64,000 nt of DNA from Corythoichthys intestinalis (Eukaryota > Chordata > Actinopteri > Syngnathiformes > Syngnathidae). The stretch covers positions 21,442,501 through 21,506,500 of the forward strand of contig NC_080412.1 in NCBI RefSeq assembly GCF_030265065.1, written 5' to 3'. Below the pieces are notes generated by a model. The model did no database searches, was not told the DNA's origin, and saw only the letters and a list, made by a program, of their open reading frames with translations. Position 1 is the stretch's first letter; every line of letters begins with the position of its first letter. Positions 36,301 through 62,269 of this stretch are shown here, piece after piece. A program made the position numbers and the translations under genes.

Positions 36301-37274
36301 TAAGAAATGAAAAGGTTCTGGCAAGAATCTGAGGAGCCCTTTTTTATTTGATGGAAACAACAAAATGTCTTTGCTCATGCGCCAACTGGTGTTTTTTGGT
36401 TTTCAAAGCAATGCGAGGAGCAGCTTTTGTCGCTAAAGGTGTCGGCGCGGGAGCTCGACGTGTTGAGCTACGCTGTGGCCGAGTATTTCTGCGAAGACCC
36501 CAACCGCTTCAAACTGGAGGAATGTTGCGCCATTTTCCATTCCTTCTGCCGGCGCTTTCGCACCGCCGTGCAGGTGGGTGTGTGGGGGTGCCCCGACAAA
36601 AAATAGTCTATATTTAACCAGCGTTTTCCTTTTTTCTTCCAACCACTAAGGAGAATCGCGAGCGCGATGCGGCTGAACAGCGTCGTGAGCGCAAAGAGAG
36701 TATCCGCCCGAGCACCAAACGCAAGTCCGACCTGAAGTTGCCGATGTCAAGCGAGTCCAGTTTGGAGTCGGCCTTGCGGAGTTTCCTGTCTGAAGGCGCC
36801 CCCGCCGGCAGGTCCCGGAAGACCGCCCGGACCCCCGCGCCGGGGGTTCAGAGTCCCGAGAAGAAAGCCATCAAAGAGGAGATCTTCCCCCGGACCCCAT
36901 CGCCTCCGAGGACTCCTCCCTCGATGAGCAGAGACGTTTTCTTCGCCCGCAACGGCGACGCGGACTCGCCGTGGACCATCCTGAGCCCGCTGGCCTGCTC
37001 GCGGCAACGACGGGACGGCCCGGAGGCGGATGAGAGCATAAGGGAAAGAGGTCCCCGAGGCCGCTCGGCATCCGTGGACTCTGCCCGATGGTCGCCACCT
37101 CCGCTCGCCACCTTCCGACTGAGGACATTGTTCCGGAAGGGAGCCGGCCGTCGCACGTACTCGTCTGGGTCCGGTGACCCCGGTGCCCCCTTCGCCCTTA
37201 TTTCCTTCTTCAAACGCTTCGGAGGCAAACGCGAAGCCGCCGAGGAACGCAACTGTACAACAAACGTGACTTGA
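30325..37274 (+). CDS. fhdc1-like: FH2 domain-containing (FHDC1-family) formin
   Basis: Coding exons: 30325-30642, 30719-30780, 32966-33068, 33139-33224, 33291-33391, 33456-33526, 33590-33697, 33768-33838, 33902-34019, 36409-36573, 36651-37274. They join in phase to 608 aa. Residues 18-28 are a run of 11 Pro (short FH1, the profilin-actin site). The FH2 domain follows from [20 protein letters not shown] through [38 protein letters not shown] and [20 protein letters not shown] to [18 protein letters not shown]. The C-terminus is Ser/Arg-rich and unstructured. Known role: FH2 dimers nucleate and cap actin; FHDC1 also links to microtubules and Golgi. It is shorter than human FHDC1 (about 1140 aa), mainly in the tail, so it may be a fish paralogue. 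ATG 30325 is the first in frame after a possible acceptor (cctcag), so an upstream untranslated exon is likely. Confidence 0.9.
30799..32803. mobile_element. Nested MITEs in formin intron 2
   Basis: The outer ends are inverted: aagggtgtagggag on the left and the inverse of gcaagggcgtaggttt on the right. Inside, about 31409-32397 is a second element (gggttgttccgatcatg... with the inverse of gatgtcccgatcgatag at its right). Inside that, about 31610-32217 is the right part of a third, ending ttgatagccctac, of the family seen whole at 45800-46432. None codes for protein. Confidence 0.6.
34498..36145. mobile_element. Tigger-like MITE cluster with inverted copies, formin intron 9
   Basis: Ends of the type cagtggtacctctacttacg recur near 34498, 34660, 34905 and, inverted, near 36125. 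The block 35170-35480 is repeated in inverse at about 35640-35960 (gctgtcggaacacgaggg and its inverse) and in part again at 35985-36140. A further MITE with ends gcctgcacaatatatcg and the inverse of agggctgattgatattg spans about 34682-35632. The intron DNA could fold into a long hairpin. Confidence 0.65.
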
Positions 37275-37387
37275 ATTTTTTTTTTTTTTTTCTCGCTCAA
37301 AAAGCGAACAAGCAACTGAGCACTTGCTTTTGTTCCTTAGCAATTTTGGGTCAGACAAATCTGCTCCCTTTTATTTTTTTTTTCTGC

Positions 37388-37393
37388 AATAAA
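37388..37393 (+). promoter_or_regulatory. Formin gene polyadenylation signal
   Basis: AATAAA 114 nt after the stop codon, preceded by a T-rich stretch. Confidence 0.6.
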
Positions 37394-37481
37394 ATATATT
37401 TTGCTACCTTTTTACTTGTGCTTGCATAGAATCAACCAAGAATCTTTATTGGCCAAGTATGTTAGATAATTAGTCTACATC

Positions 37482-38265
37482 AATGGTCCCCAACCACTGA
37501 GCCGAGTACCGGTCCGTGGCGCAGATGCTACCGGGCTGCACAGAAATAATAATTTGTTAACAACCACATTCTTGCCTGTGTCCCTTGACACACCAATCTG
37601 CCTGCCTACTCTATTGACTAATCCGAGTAGAACTAGGTGGACAATGCCCTCATGTGGTGGCCGCCATTACTGGGGTGTTTACACAACTCAGTAGCAGCAC
37701 AGCTTCAGTCAATGTAAGTAGTAACATTAGCTGCTGGCTGTGTGCTGCGGCGGAACACCTCAGCAATGGCGGATGGGGTATGTCCGGTCGTTTTGCTTGG
37801 ATTAGTCAATAGATAAAAATGTCATCACAGCAATAAAAAAGTAGATGCTAACTCCAATTGATATCTATGTGCGCTTGTCCTCGATAATGATAGCCGCATC
37901 AAATTTGTTCCCGGAAATAATAAGACCACACGCTAGCGAAGATGACTGATAAAACGGACGTCTTTAGACAGCTTTTTACAGGGAAAAGGCCACCTGTCGA
38001 GTCAGAAGCCTAGCCAAGTCCAGTCTGCATAATATTTGGCCAAAAGTTGGTAAACGTTGCAATTAAGTCTTCAAAGCTGCTTTGGCACATGGAGACTAAG
38101 CGCCCTGGAATAATGGATAAGCCTTTGGAATTTTTGAAACAAAAAAAGCGTGAGCACAAATGACAAACAATTAGCAAGGGCCACTACATCATCAAAAGCA
38201 AATGCACTGAGTGCATCATCGCCTACCTCATGGCCAGTGTTGTCAGCGTTACTGTGATCTGATTA
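37482..38265 (+). pseudogene. hAT transposase remnant (ZBED/SCAND3-like)
   Basis: Starts near a tggtccccaaccactgagcc terminus. Around 37940-38250 a broken + strand frame reads METKRPGIMDKPLEF, KQKKREHK and KCTECIIAYLMASVV, motifs of fish SCAND3/ZBED-like hAT transposases. The catalytic C-terminal part is absent. The 5' part is shared, inverted, with about 5150-5390. Confidence 0.6.
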
Positions 38266-38697
38266 TTTTCTTTCAATAATGAGTAACATGTTTTTTCCAA
38301 ACCAGTAAGCTGATTAAAGTTTGTTTCCTTAGTGTCTGTGCATTGCTATTTTGTTATTACCTCATAATGTACGTAGAATATAGACTTCATAACCTATTGA
38401 CCTGAAGCTTCGTCATTCTTTGCGTCACACCTTATCATAGGGGGCCGAGCTTCATTTAGTAGTATTGAGACGAAGACTGCACACGCTCATGTCTAAGCCG
38501 GATTCAAGCTTGGATTTTTGAACTATGAAAGCTGTACCGCATACAAACAGGAAAGATTGTCTCGGGAGTGATTTGTTTGAGGATTAATGGTAAATATTAT
38601 ATTTTTCGACTCGTACCATGCATGCATTTTGAAACGTGAAAAAATTTAATGGGATAATAGGAACCGCTGAGGCATTGGCGTCATTCTTCGACATATA

Positions 38698-38894
38698 CAG
38701 TGGGGCAAATACGTATTTAGTCAACCACTAATTGTGCAAGTTCTCCCACTTGAAAATATTAGCGAGGCCTGTAATTCTCAACATGGGTAAACCTCAACCA
38801 TGAGAGTCAGAATGTGGGGAGAAAAAAACCCAGAAAATCACATTGTTTGATTTTTAAAGAATTTATTTGCAAATCATGGTGGGAAATAAGTATT
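38698..38894. mobile_element. Tc1 family 'CAGTGGGGCAAATA', end fragment
   Basis: It carries the terminal 197 bp of the family (starting cagtggggcaaatacgtatt after TA) and then stops matching at gtattt. No transposase and no second end are seen. Confidence 0.85.
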
Positions 38895-40258
38895 TTCAAG
38901 TCGAGGTGACCAGAAAATGCAAGGCATAGAAAAAGGCCATGTGATTGTGGAAAAACGTGGCACATATCCTGGTAACACCACATCGATTATTTGCACTGCC
39001 TGAATTATAGGACTATCTCATACGCATTTTGTATTTATGTTTATTTGGATTTCATACTTGCATGTCACTTTTGAGATATTAACTTATCCTGCACTTTAAA
39101 GGGACGCTCCACAATTTCATTGTATAACTCTATAATTATAATAAAGGGTTATTCTATTCTATAATACGTTGTGATTGTGTATATAATTTATTAATTATCT
39201 ATTTACATATTAGTTATAATTGATTCTGCATGTTTTCCTCAAGTATTAAGTTTCTGATGTTAAATTGAGTGATTTATTAGATGTTGAAAACTTTCAGTTT
39301 TTGAAAATATTTCAATTTGAAGATCTTAAAAATAGGCCCCCTACGGATCAGCCCCGTTTCCCGTGTCATGTCAATAGGTTATGAATCTATGAATGTAGTC
39401 ATTTTCGAAGAGCATTTTGAATGGAAAATGTTAGAAAGGTTCACGCTACGTGTTCATTTATTTCCATGGTCACCGCTCTTAGGTCTTCCTGTATTGGTCT
39501 CGAGTCACACACGCTAAATGTTTTGGTACTGACGTGCGCCAGTGCATTTGCGAGGGAATGTTGATGTGTGTGCGTCCATAAATGAACGTGAGTATTTTTC
39601 CTTCATTCTGGAGGGTTCCAGCAATAAGTCGAAGCCGGTACATGTTAGGCCACTTATTTATTTCCAGATAATTTAAAAAGTCAATGTTTGCTTGATCTTC
39701 AAAATATATTCCAATTTACTGTAATTTGTACTCATTTTTATTAGTGTTTATTACTTACAGTATATCTAAAAAAAAAAAAAAAGTAAATGTTTACTCAATT
39801 TTGTCAATTTTTATGTACATCCTTTGTTCTTAAGTACCGGTAGTTAAATTTGAGGTTTTGCATTCAGATGTGAGGAAATGAAGAAAAATATATATTAGGA
39901 GATGGAGATTGGTTTTACTTGTTTTTGTGAACTGTTATTTTGCAAATCATTGAAAAAATACAATTTTGAATGAAAATCAGTAACTCGTGTATGCCTTTTG
40001 ACAATGTGCGTAATGCATTCGCCTAATGCATGTGTAAAACCAGTTTTTTTGTCTATGTGTTATAGGTGTAATTGCCAAAAGCAGTTTTCTCTGCATTTCA
40101 TTGGTGTTATAATGTTTGCATCCCTGTGTCCCTCGACGTGAGGATAAGCGATGCAGAAAATCAGGAAAGTGAAGGCAAATTTTCGAGAATTTTGAAGCCC
40201 AAAACCACTCAATTCTAGAAATGCACATTTAATATAATAAAACAATGAGCTCACGTAA
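38895..40258. other. Intergenic, nothing recognised
   Basis: AT-rich sequence between the formin gene and the tRNA. I see no exon-like frame or named repeat. Confidence 0.45.
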
Positions 40259-40330
40259 TGACCCCGACGTGATTTGAACACGCAACCTTCTGATCTGGAG
40301 TCAGACGCGCTACCGTTGCGCCACGAGGTC
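40259..40330 (-). tRNA. tRNA-Trp (anticodon CCA)
   Basis: On the minus strand it starts GACCTCGTGGCGCAACGGTA and ends with CGGGGTCA. All four arms pair: acceptor 7 bp with one U-G pair, D arm GCGC/GCGC, anticodon stem TCTGA/TCAGA with loop CTCCAGA (anticodon CCA), T arm GCGTG/CACGT with loop TTCAAAT. 72 nt including discriminator A, no intron. As I recall, it is identical to the common vertebrate nuclear tRNA-Trp. A-box TGGCGCAACGG and B-box GTTCAAATC are intact, and a TTTT run follows within about 20 nt for Pol III stop. Confidence 0.95.
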
Positions 40331-40981
40331 CTACGAATTTTGCCCAGCACAGCTTTTAATCATAATTTAAATCCAACAGAAGATTGTGCCAAATACAAAA
40401 ACGAATGGTTTATATACAAATACAACAGCTGGGTCTGTGTCACGTGATTCCACTCAACCAATAGCGGGACCTCTCAAAACAGCTACAGCGGAAGTTTGAA
40501 AACCAACCACTACCGTTATCAGTGTAACCAATATTTTAGGAATTTATCACATTTAATGACGCTCTATAACATACGATAAAAAAAATCACTTGAAATACGA
40601 CGAAGTAATGAGCAGAGATCGCTTTCAACATGCTGGTATTTACTCAAACAACCACCAGATGGCACGCTGACAAAACCATAGTACAAGCTGTTCTTGAATC
40701 GAAAAACTTGTATGATAAAATCTTCTATAGACGTTGTATTATGTCATTTTGAGCTATATGTCAATTTTCTTTTCACCGTCAGTCAGTCGTTATTAATTCA
40801 ACCACGTAGAAAGCGTTTTGTAGCAGCTCTATGCTTGACCGCTAGATGGGGTCAGCGCTCCTTGACCGATCGGGCGGTCGGTGAGGGCGTGGTCACGTGT
40901 TTACCTGGCCGGACCGAGACGGCCGGTGCGCATACGCTTTTTTTTAAATTTTTTTTTTTATAAACGCTAGTGGCTGGCAGG

Positions 40982-43727
40982 ATGCGCATACACAACGCCT
41001 CGTGCGGACGTGGTGAGTGTTATCTATCAATAAATCGTCATTGTCGTATTCATAATTTTGCTAAAACAAACGTTTGCTTGTAGCTGACGTCACTGTTCCC
41101 CTGCGTTTGATCCTCATTTAAATGCCTAGGTGAGGACAATCAGATTAGGTTCACTCAGGTTAGCCATAAAAATGGATTGGATGCCCATAGCCGTCAATGG
41201 AAGCTAATGTTTACCTATGAAATAACATGAAGGCCGTTTGATCATTAGGAAGGTTGCTGGGGTATTTCCTGAGTTGCAAATATGTTGCTAATATGCCAAA
41301 GTTACTGTGTGCTCAATGTAAAAGCAGTTCATTTTTAAAGCAACTCGGTTTCGTCAATGGCAGTCAATGAGTTAAAAGGAGGTGATGCTAGCGTATGTTT
41401 GCAGTGTCAATATGAGGACCGCCCATAGCCTGGACAAACTGGTCCCACTGTAGAAAGGCGCTATAGGACACCACTACCACGGTGTCACATGAGATGTTGT
41501 CATGACATCACGTGTGCTTTGCAGAAGTTCCCACCCGCAGTGTCTACAGCCAGTGGGCGGGGCTAAGCCTGGCCCTGCTGTCCGCCGTCCTGATCGGCGG
41601 GAGCGTCGTCCTCAAGAAGAAAGCACTTTTACGATTGGCCAGCAGGGGGCAAACACGTGCAGGTGACCACCGACCTAACATTGCACATGCTAGCAAAACG
41701 CACGAGCTAACTTATGTGTGTGCGTAGGCGACGGAGGTCATGGCTACCTGAAGGACGGCTTGTGGTGGAGCGGCTTGTTAACGAGTAAGAAGTCGACGCT
41801 AGCTCATCGTGTGTCAGAGTTGCTGTTGCGTCTATTGTCCCGCAGTGGGCGCCGGAGAGGCATGCAACTTTGCGGCCTACGTCTTCGCCTCGGCTACTCT
41901 GGTGACGCCGCTGGGCGCTCTCAGCGTGCTTTGCAGGTATGGCAACATACGCACGCGTGGGTTCACAAGCACTGAATTACGCTTGCGCACGCAAAGCGCA
42001 CTTTTGTCATCCTGCCTGCTGGGGGAGGTGTTGAACGTCTTGTGCAAGATGGGCTGCACGCTGTGCGTGTTGGGAAGCGTCCTGCTGGTAATTCACGCCC
42101 CTCAGGAACAGGAAGTGACGTCACTCTGGGAAATGAGCCACATGCTAATTCAGCCCGGTGAGTGATCACCATTAAGCTAATGACGCACTAGCATAGATTT
42201 CATATACCGTATTGGCCCGACTATAAGACGGCCCTGATTATAAGACAACCCCCTCTTTTTCAAGACTCTAGTTTGAAAAAAGACTGTGAACACCAAACTA
42301 ATTTTTATACAGAAAATAACACAGTACATCCAAAACTAATGATTATAACAATATGTTTGAGAGAAAAAGCATGTTATTTTGCCTTATTCAAATCTTAATA
42401 TCTGAACATTTAAATATGTAAACTAAAGTGCAATCACATTCGTAAATGAATGGCTTCTGGTTTTTGAAATGTAAATAAACCAATCTATTGTAATAAAACA
42501 ACAAAATTGCAATAACTGCATTAACCATCAAAGTGAAGTCTAACTGTAACTAATCTTGAAACAAATCTGAATAAGGAAAAACATTGCAATAAAATAATGC
42601 AAACTGGTTAAACTTGAGAGTAGCTGAGATCTGTCATGACAGAGCATCGCTTCAATGATATCTGGCGCCATCTAGCGTCATGAATGGGGAGAGTAGCTGA
42701 AATCTGTCATGACAGAACATCACTTCAATGATATCTGGCGCCATCTAGCGTCGTGAATGGGTATGATGTCTAGACCGCGAATATAAGACGACCCCCTCTT
42801 TTTCAGTCTTATTTCAAGGCAAAAAACACTTCTTAAAAAAAAAAAAAAAAAAGCAAAAAACACATCTTATATTCGGGCCAATACGGTACATAAGGCTTGA
42901 GTTTTTTTGTGTTCTGCTGTGGCAGGTTTCGTGGCGTACATGTCGTGCGTATCAGGGGCGTGCGCATTCCTGATGTGGGTGTCGTGTCGGCGCCCGGCTG
43001 TGTTGCGCGCTAACATGCTGCCGGACGTAGCCGTCTGCTCCCTTCTGGGTGCCTTCACCGTGTCCAGCGTCAAAGGGCTTGCCGGCGCCATCCGAAGCGG
43101 TCGGTGAAGGCCGCCACCATTTTGTCCTTCTGGTCGAGACATCACCTTTTGTTTTTCTCCGCAGCGCTCCATGACGCCGCCGCCGCGCTGTCTGCACCAC
43201 TCACCTGGGCGCTGCTAGTCACGCTTCTCATCGCCGTGGCCACGCAGGTATTGAACCCACCCCTCACACCAACGAGCTCGACCGGCGAATACGTCCATTC
43301 CCTCGCGCAGGTGCACTTCCTGAACAAATCCTTGGACACCTTCGGCCCTCTGCTGGTGTATCCGGTGTATTATGTCCTGTTTACGACTGTGGTCCTGGTC
43401 ACGTCGGCGGTCCTCTTGGGCGAATGGAGCCGGATGGCCGCGACAGACACTGTGACGACCGTCGGCGCCTTCATGGTCATGGCAGTGGGCGTCGCTATGC
43501 TACAGCTTTTTAAAGACGCGCGGGTGTCCCGCGGCGCCGACGTTATTGCCGTCGGACATGCGCTAGAACCCGCAACGTTGCCGACGACTCGGATGGAGGA
43601 GGAGCTTGCGGAGGAGGCGGTGGCTAGAGGAAGCAGGACTAAGAAAGAAGATAAACGCAGGCTAGTGAACAGCACGGCGACCTACGCGCACCCAGTGGCC
43701 GAACAAGGCGTCTTTGTTATCAGCTGA
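40982..43727 (+). CDS. nipal4: NIPA-like magnesium transporter family protein (NIPAL4-like)
   Basis: Exons: 40982-41012, 41525-41662, 41728-41784, 41846-41936, 41997-42157, 42926-43099, 43165-43247, 43311-43727. The sum is 1152 nt, an exact open frame of 383 aa, close to human NIPAL4. Five of the seven introns are 60-65 nt. The start MRIHNASCG echoes the N-terminal NxSC of human NIPAL4 and has a possible N-glycosylation site. About nine membrane helices can be read, with family motifs [92 protein letters not shown] and LLGEW. The tail is charged and ends GVFVIS (human ends VFIIHS). Known family role: Mg2+ transport at membranes; NIPAL4 is an ichthyosis gene in skin. NIPAL1 is the main alternative; the nearby gria1 favours nipal4. 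One donor (exon 6, gtcggt) is weak but needed for phase. Confidence 0.85.
42205..42888. mobile_element. MITE with TACCGTATTGGCCCGA ends, in nipal4 intron 5
   Basis: TIRs TACCGTATTGGCCCGACTAT and the inverse of TACCGTATTGGCCCGAATAT, each followed by a gacgacccctcttttt-like block. CATA lies on both sides (42201-42204 and 42889-42892). It contains two tandem blocks of about 75 bp with gatatctggcgccatctagc. Non-coding; superfamily not settled. Confidence 0.75.
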
Positions 43728-44211
43728 GCCTTCGCCGACCAAATTTGGAACTTTTTGGCAATAACTTTTTCTTTATATTTCAACTGTTTTGACAAGACTG
43801 GTCGCTAGCCAATTATTTAGATAAACGAGCCCGGATTGAAGGAACCATCGAGTCATGAACTATTAACTGACATTGTGCATTGGACTTCGATGTTTCTGGC
43901 AAAAACAAAATACATTCTTCTTAATTCTTATCAGAATTGTGATTTTATTCTATTTTTTCATTTGATTCATAATATTTTGTATGGTATTTTAGTTGTTTTC
44001 AAGAACATCGTTCATAATCTTATGTTATTACAATTGCTGATTTTTTTTTTTTTTAATATATTGCTTTATATTTATATTTTTTATTTAAAAATGTTATTGT
44101 TGATCATTATTTTACATTCATAACATAACAACCAAGTGTAAAATATCTTAATTGTGGATCTTTTTTTATTTAAAAAATACGAATAATTTGATTAACATAC
44201 GTATATATAAA
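43728..44211. other. 3' flank of nipal4
   Basis: Very AT-rich. It holds the nipal4 3' UTR, but I see no clear AATAAA. Nothing else recognised. Confidence 0.4.
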
Positions 44212-45655
44212 ATCGTCGTCTCGCCCACCCGGGCGGTATGGTCTCTCCTTTCAAGCTCTGGTCCTATACCAGAGGCCTGTGAGCTTGAGGGTTCTGCACA
44301 GGATCTTAGCTGTCCCTAGGACTGCGCTCTTCTGAACGGAGACGTCGGACGTTGTTCCTGGTATCTGTTGGAGCCATGCACCCAGCTTGGGGGTTACTAC
44401 CCCTAGTGTCCTGATCACTACTGGCACCAATGTTGCCTTCATTCCTCACATTTTCTCCAACTGTTCCTTCAACCCTTGATATTTCTCCAGTTTTTTGTGT
44501 TTTTTCCTGATGTTGCTATCGCTCAGGATTGCTACATCTATCACTACTGCTGTCTTCTGATGTTTATCCACCATCACTATGTCAGGCTGGTTGGCCATCA
44601 CCAATTTGTCTGTCTGGATCTGGAAGTCCCACAGGATCTTTGCTCGGTTCTTCTCGACCACCTTTGGAGGTGTTGCCCACTTTGACTCTGGGGTCTCCAG
44701 TCCCTACTCGGCACAGATGTTCCTGTATACTATGCCTGCTACCTGGTTATGTCGTTCCATGTATGCCTTGCCTACCAGCATCTTACACCCTGCTGTGATG
44801 TGCTGGACTGTCTCGGGGCCTCGTTGCATAGCCTGCACCTGGGGTCCTGTATGGTGTGATAGACCCCGGCCTCTATTGATCTTGTGTTTAGGGCCTTTTC
44901 TTGTGCTGCCATGATCAGTGCCTCCGTGCTGTCTTTCAGTCCAGCCTTTTCCAGCCACCTGTATGTGTTCCCAAGTCAGCTGCCCCCTCACTTTGTTTGC
45001 GGTACGTGCCATGCAGGGGTTTGTCCTTCCATGATAGCTCCTCAGGGTCCTCCACCTTACTGAGCTTCTGTTGCCTGAGGAATTCACCGAGCAGGTCATC
45101 ACTGTGGGCCATTTTCATGATGTACTCTTGGAGGGATGTAGTTTCCTCCCGGATAGTGGCTCTAGTCCTCGGCCTCCTTCTTTCCGCTTTGTGTAGAGCC
45201 TCAGGATGCTGGACTTAGGGTGAAACCCTCCGTGCATTGTAAGGAGCTTCCTTGTCTTGATGTTGGTAGCCTGCATCTCTTCCAGTGGCCAGGATATGAT
45301 GCCAGCAGGCTATCTGATTACTGGTAGGGCATAGCTGTTAATGGCCTGGATCTTATTCTTGCCATTAAGCTGACTCTTGAGGATCTGCCTCACCCCCTGT
45401 AAGTGGCAGACCTCCTAGTTGCTTCCTCATGGTTCCCATTTGCCTGTGGGATCCCCAGGTATTTGTAGCTGTCCTGCACATCTTTTATGTTGCCTTCAGG
45501 TAGTTCAGCCCCTTCAGTTGAGATCACCTACCCTCTTCTGGATACCATTCGCCCACACTTATCTAGTCTAGTCCAAATGACATCCCGATGTCATTGCTGT
45601 ATATTCTCATGAGGTGAATCAGGGAGTCGATGTCACGCTCGTTCTTGGCGTGTAT
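44212..45655 (-). mobile_element. 5'-truncated LINE with restriction-like endonuclease (R2/Rex6-type)
   Basis: On the minus strand the broken frame reads [20 protein letters not shown] (reverse transcriptase), then CRLCNEAPETVQHITAGC (a C2HC zinc knuckle), KILWDFQIQTDKLVMANQPD and VMVDKHQKTAVVIDVA (the PD...D/E.K endonuclease), and QKSAVLGTAKILCRTLKL. Such an endonuclease after the reverse transcriptase marks R2/R4/NeSL-type LINEs. Stops and frameshifts are present. The 5' part of the reverse transcriptase is missing. The 5' junction is a hairpin (45620-45703). Confidence 0.75.
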
Positions 45656-45703
45656 GTATATATATACATATATACGCCAAGAACGAGCGTGACATCAACT
45701 CCC
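45620..45703. repeat. Perfect-type hairpin at the LINE 5' junction
   Basis: The arms 45620-45650 and 45673-45703 (31 nt each) are inverse copies with one mismatch, around a 22-nt loop that is itself near-palindromic gtatgtatatat. The right arm repeats LINE coding sequence (YAKNERDI) on the + strand, so two oppositely directed LINE ends meet here. Confidence 0.88.
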
Positions 45704-45710
45704 TAAAATT

Positions 45711-45714
<4 letters not shown>

Positions 45715-45799
<85 letters not shown>
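45715..45799. repeat. (TA)n microsatellite
   Basis: About 85 bp of nearly pure TA between the LINE hairpin and the next MITE. Confidence 0.95.
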
Positions 45800-45802
<3 letters not shown>

Positions 45803-46432
45803 GGGTGTCAAACGATTAAAAATTTTAATCGAGTTAATTACAGCTTTAAAATTAATTAATCGTAATTAATCGCAATTAATCACAATTCAAACCATCTATA
45901 AAATATGCCATATTTTTCTGTAAATTATTGTTGGAATGGAAAGATAAGACACATGATGGATACATCCATTCAACATACGGTACATAAGTACTGTATTTCT
46001 TTATTAGTACAATAAATCAACAAGATGGCATTACCATTATTAATATTCTGTTAAAGCGATCCATGGATAGAAAGACTTGTAGTTCTTTAAAGATAACTGT
46101 TAGTACAAGTTATAGAAATTTTATATTAAAACCCATGTTTTCGTTTTAATAAAATTTGTAAAATTTTCAATAAAAAAATAAACTAGTAGCCCACCATTGT
46201 TGATGTCAATTGTTACTTACACAATGCTCATGGTTGCTGAAGCCTATAAAATCAGTCGCACCCAAGCGCCAGCAGAGGGAGGCGAAACTCCGAAAAACAC
46301 AAGTACACGTTTCACTGTGCTGTCATTGAAATATGTTTGAGCGGGGCATTTGTGCGTTAATTGCTTCAAATATTTTAACGAGATTAATTTTAAAAATTAA
46401 CGCCCGTTAACGCGATAATTTTGACAGCCCTA
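45800..46432. mobile_element. MITE with TAGGGSTGTCAAA ends
   Basis: Ends TAGGGGTGTCAAACGATTAA and the inverse of TTAGGGCTGTCAAAATTATC, lying within TA repeat. A worn partial copy is at about 31610-32217. Non-coding. Confidence 0.75.
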
Positions 46433-46547
46433 ATATATATATGTGAATATATATATATGTATCTATATATATATATTGAATTTTAAAAAACTAATTGTTA
46501 TTTTTTTTTAGATAATAACCTTATTGTAATCATATTTTGTATGGACT

Positions 46548-46553
46548 TTTATT
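46548..46553 (-). promoter_or_regulatory. gria1 polyadenylation signal (candidate)
   Basis: AATAAA on the minus strand, 136 nt after the gria1 stop. Confidence 0.5.
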
Positions 46554-46688
46554 GGTGCTGAACAAACAAGTGTAAGACGTGAGTGTGATAAATTTCCTCC
46601 AAACGGCAGGCTCAAAAGGAAGGAGAAAATAAAAAACCAAAGAAGAAAAAGAAGCTTGGTGTGTATCTCCACCCATCCGGGGGCGGAG

Positions 46689-62000
<15,312 letters not shown>

Positions 62001-62269
62001 CTCGCAAACACACATAAGATACCAAAATAAAGTTCACGCCATGGCTTCAGACAGCTACATAATGACAAGCAAACGTGATAAGAAATGGCTGTAACTTCAC
62101 TGTACAGTATATGGTCTAACTTCGTCAAAAGATGTCAAACAGGATGGGTAATAAAAAATTTATGGTCAACACCATTGCCACGAAAATGCCACTTTACCCT
62201 TCGCCATGATGATCACTATGTGCTAATATCTCTGAAAAACCTTCAGTCTGGAACAAACCAATTCATATA
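62001..62269. other. gria1 intron upstream of the 62000 exon
   Basis: No exon or repeat recognised before the Tc1. Confidence 0.4.

Noticed and set aside
36747-37358. 203-aa and 155-aa minus-strand frames at the formin 3' end
   Set aside because: They are the antisense of the last formin exon, which has a clear phase-matched coding frame.
40959-40964. TATAAA just upstream of the nipal4 start codon
   Set aside because: It lies only 18 nt before the ATG, so a start site 25-30 nt downstream would fall inside the coding sequence. It is probably part of an AT-rich leader.
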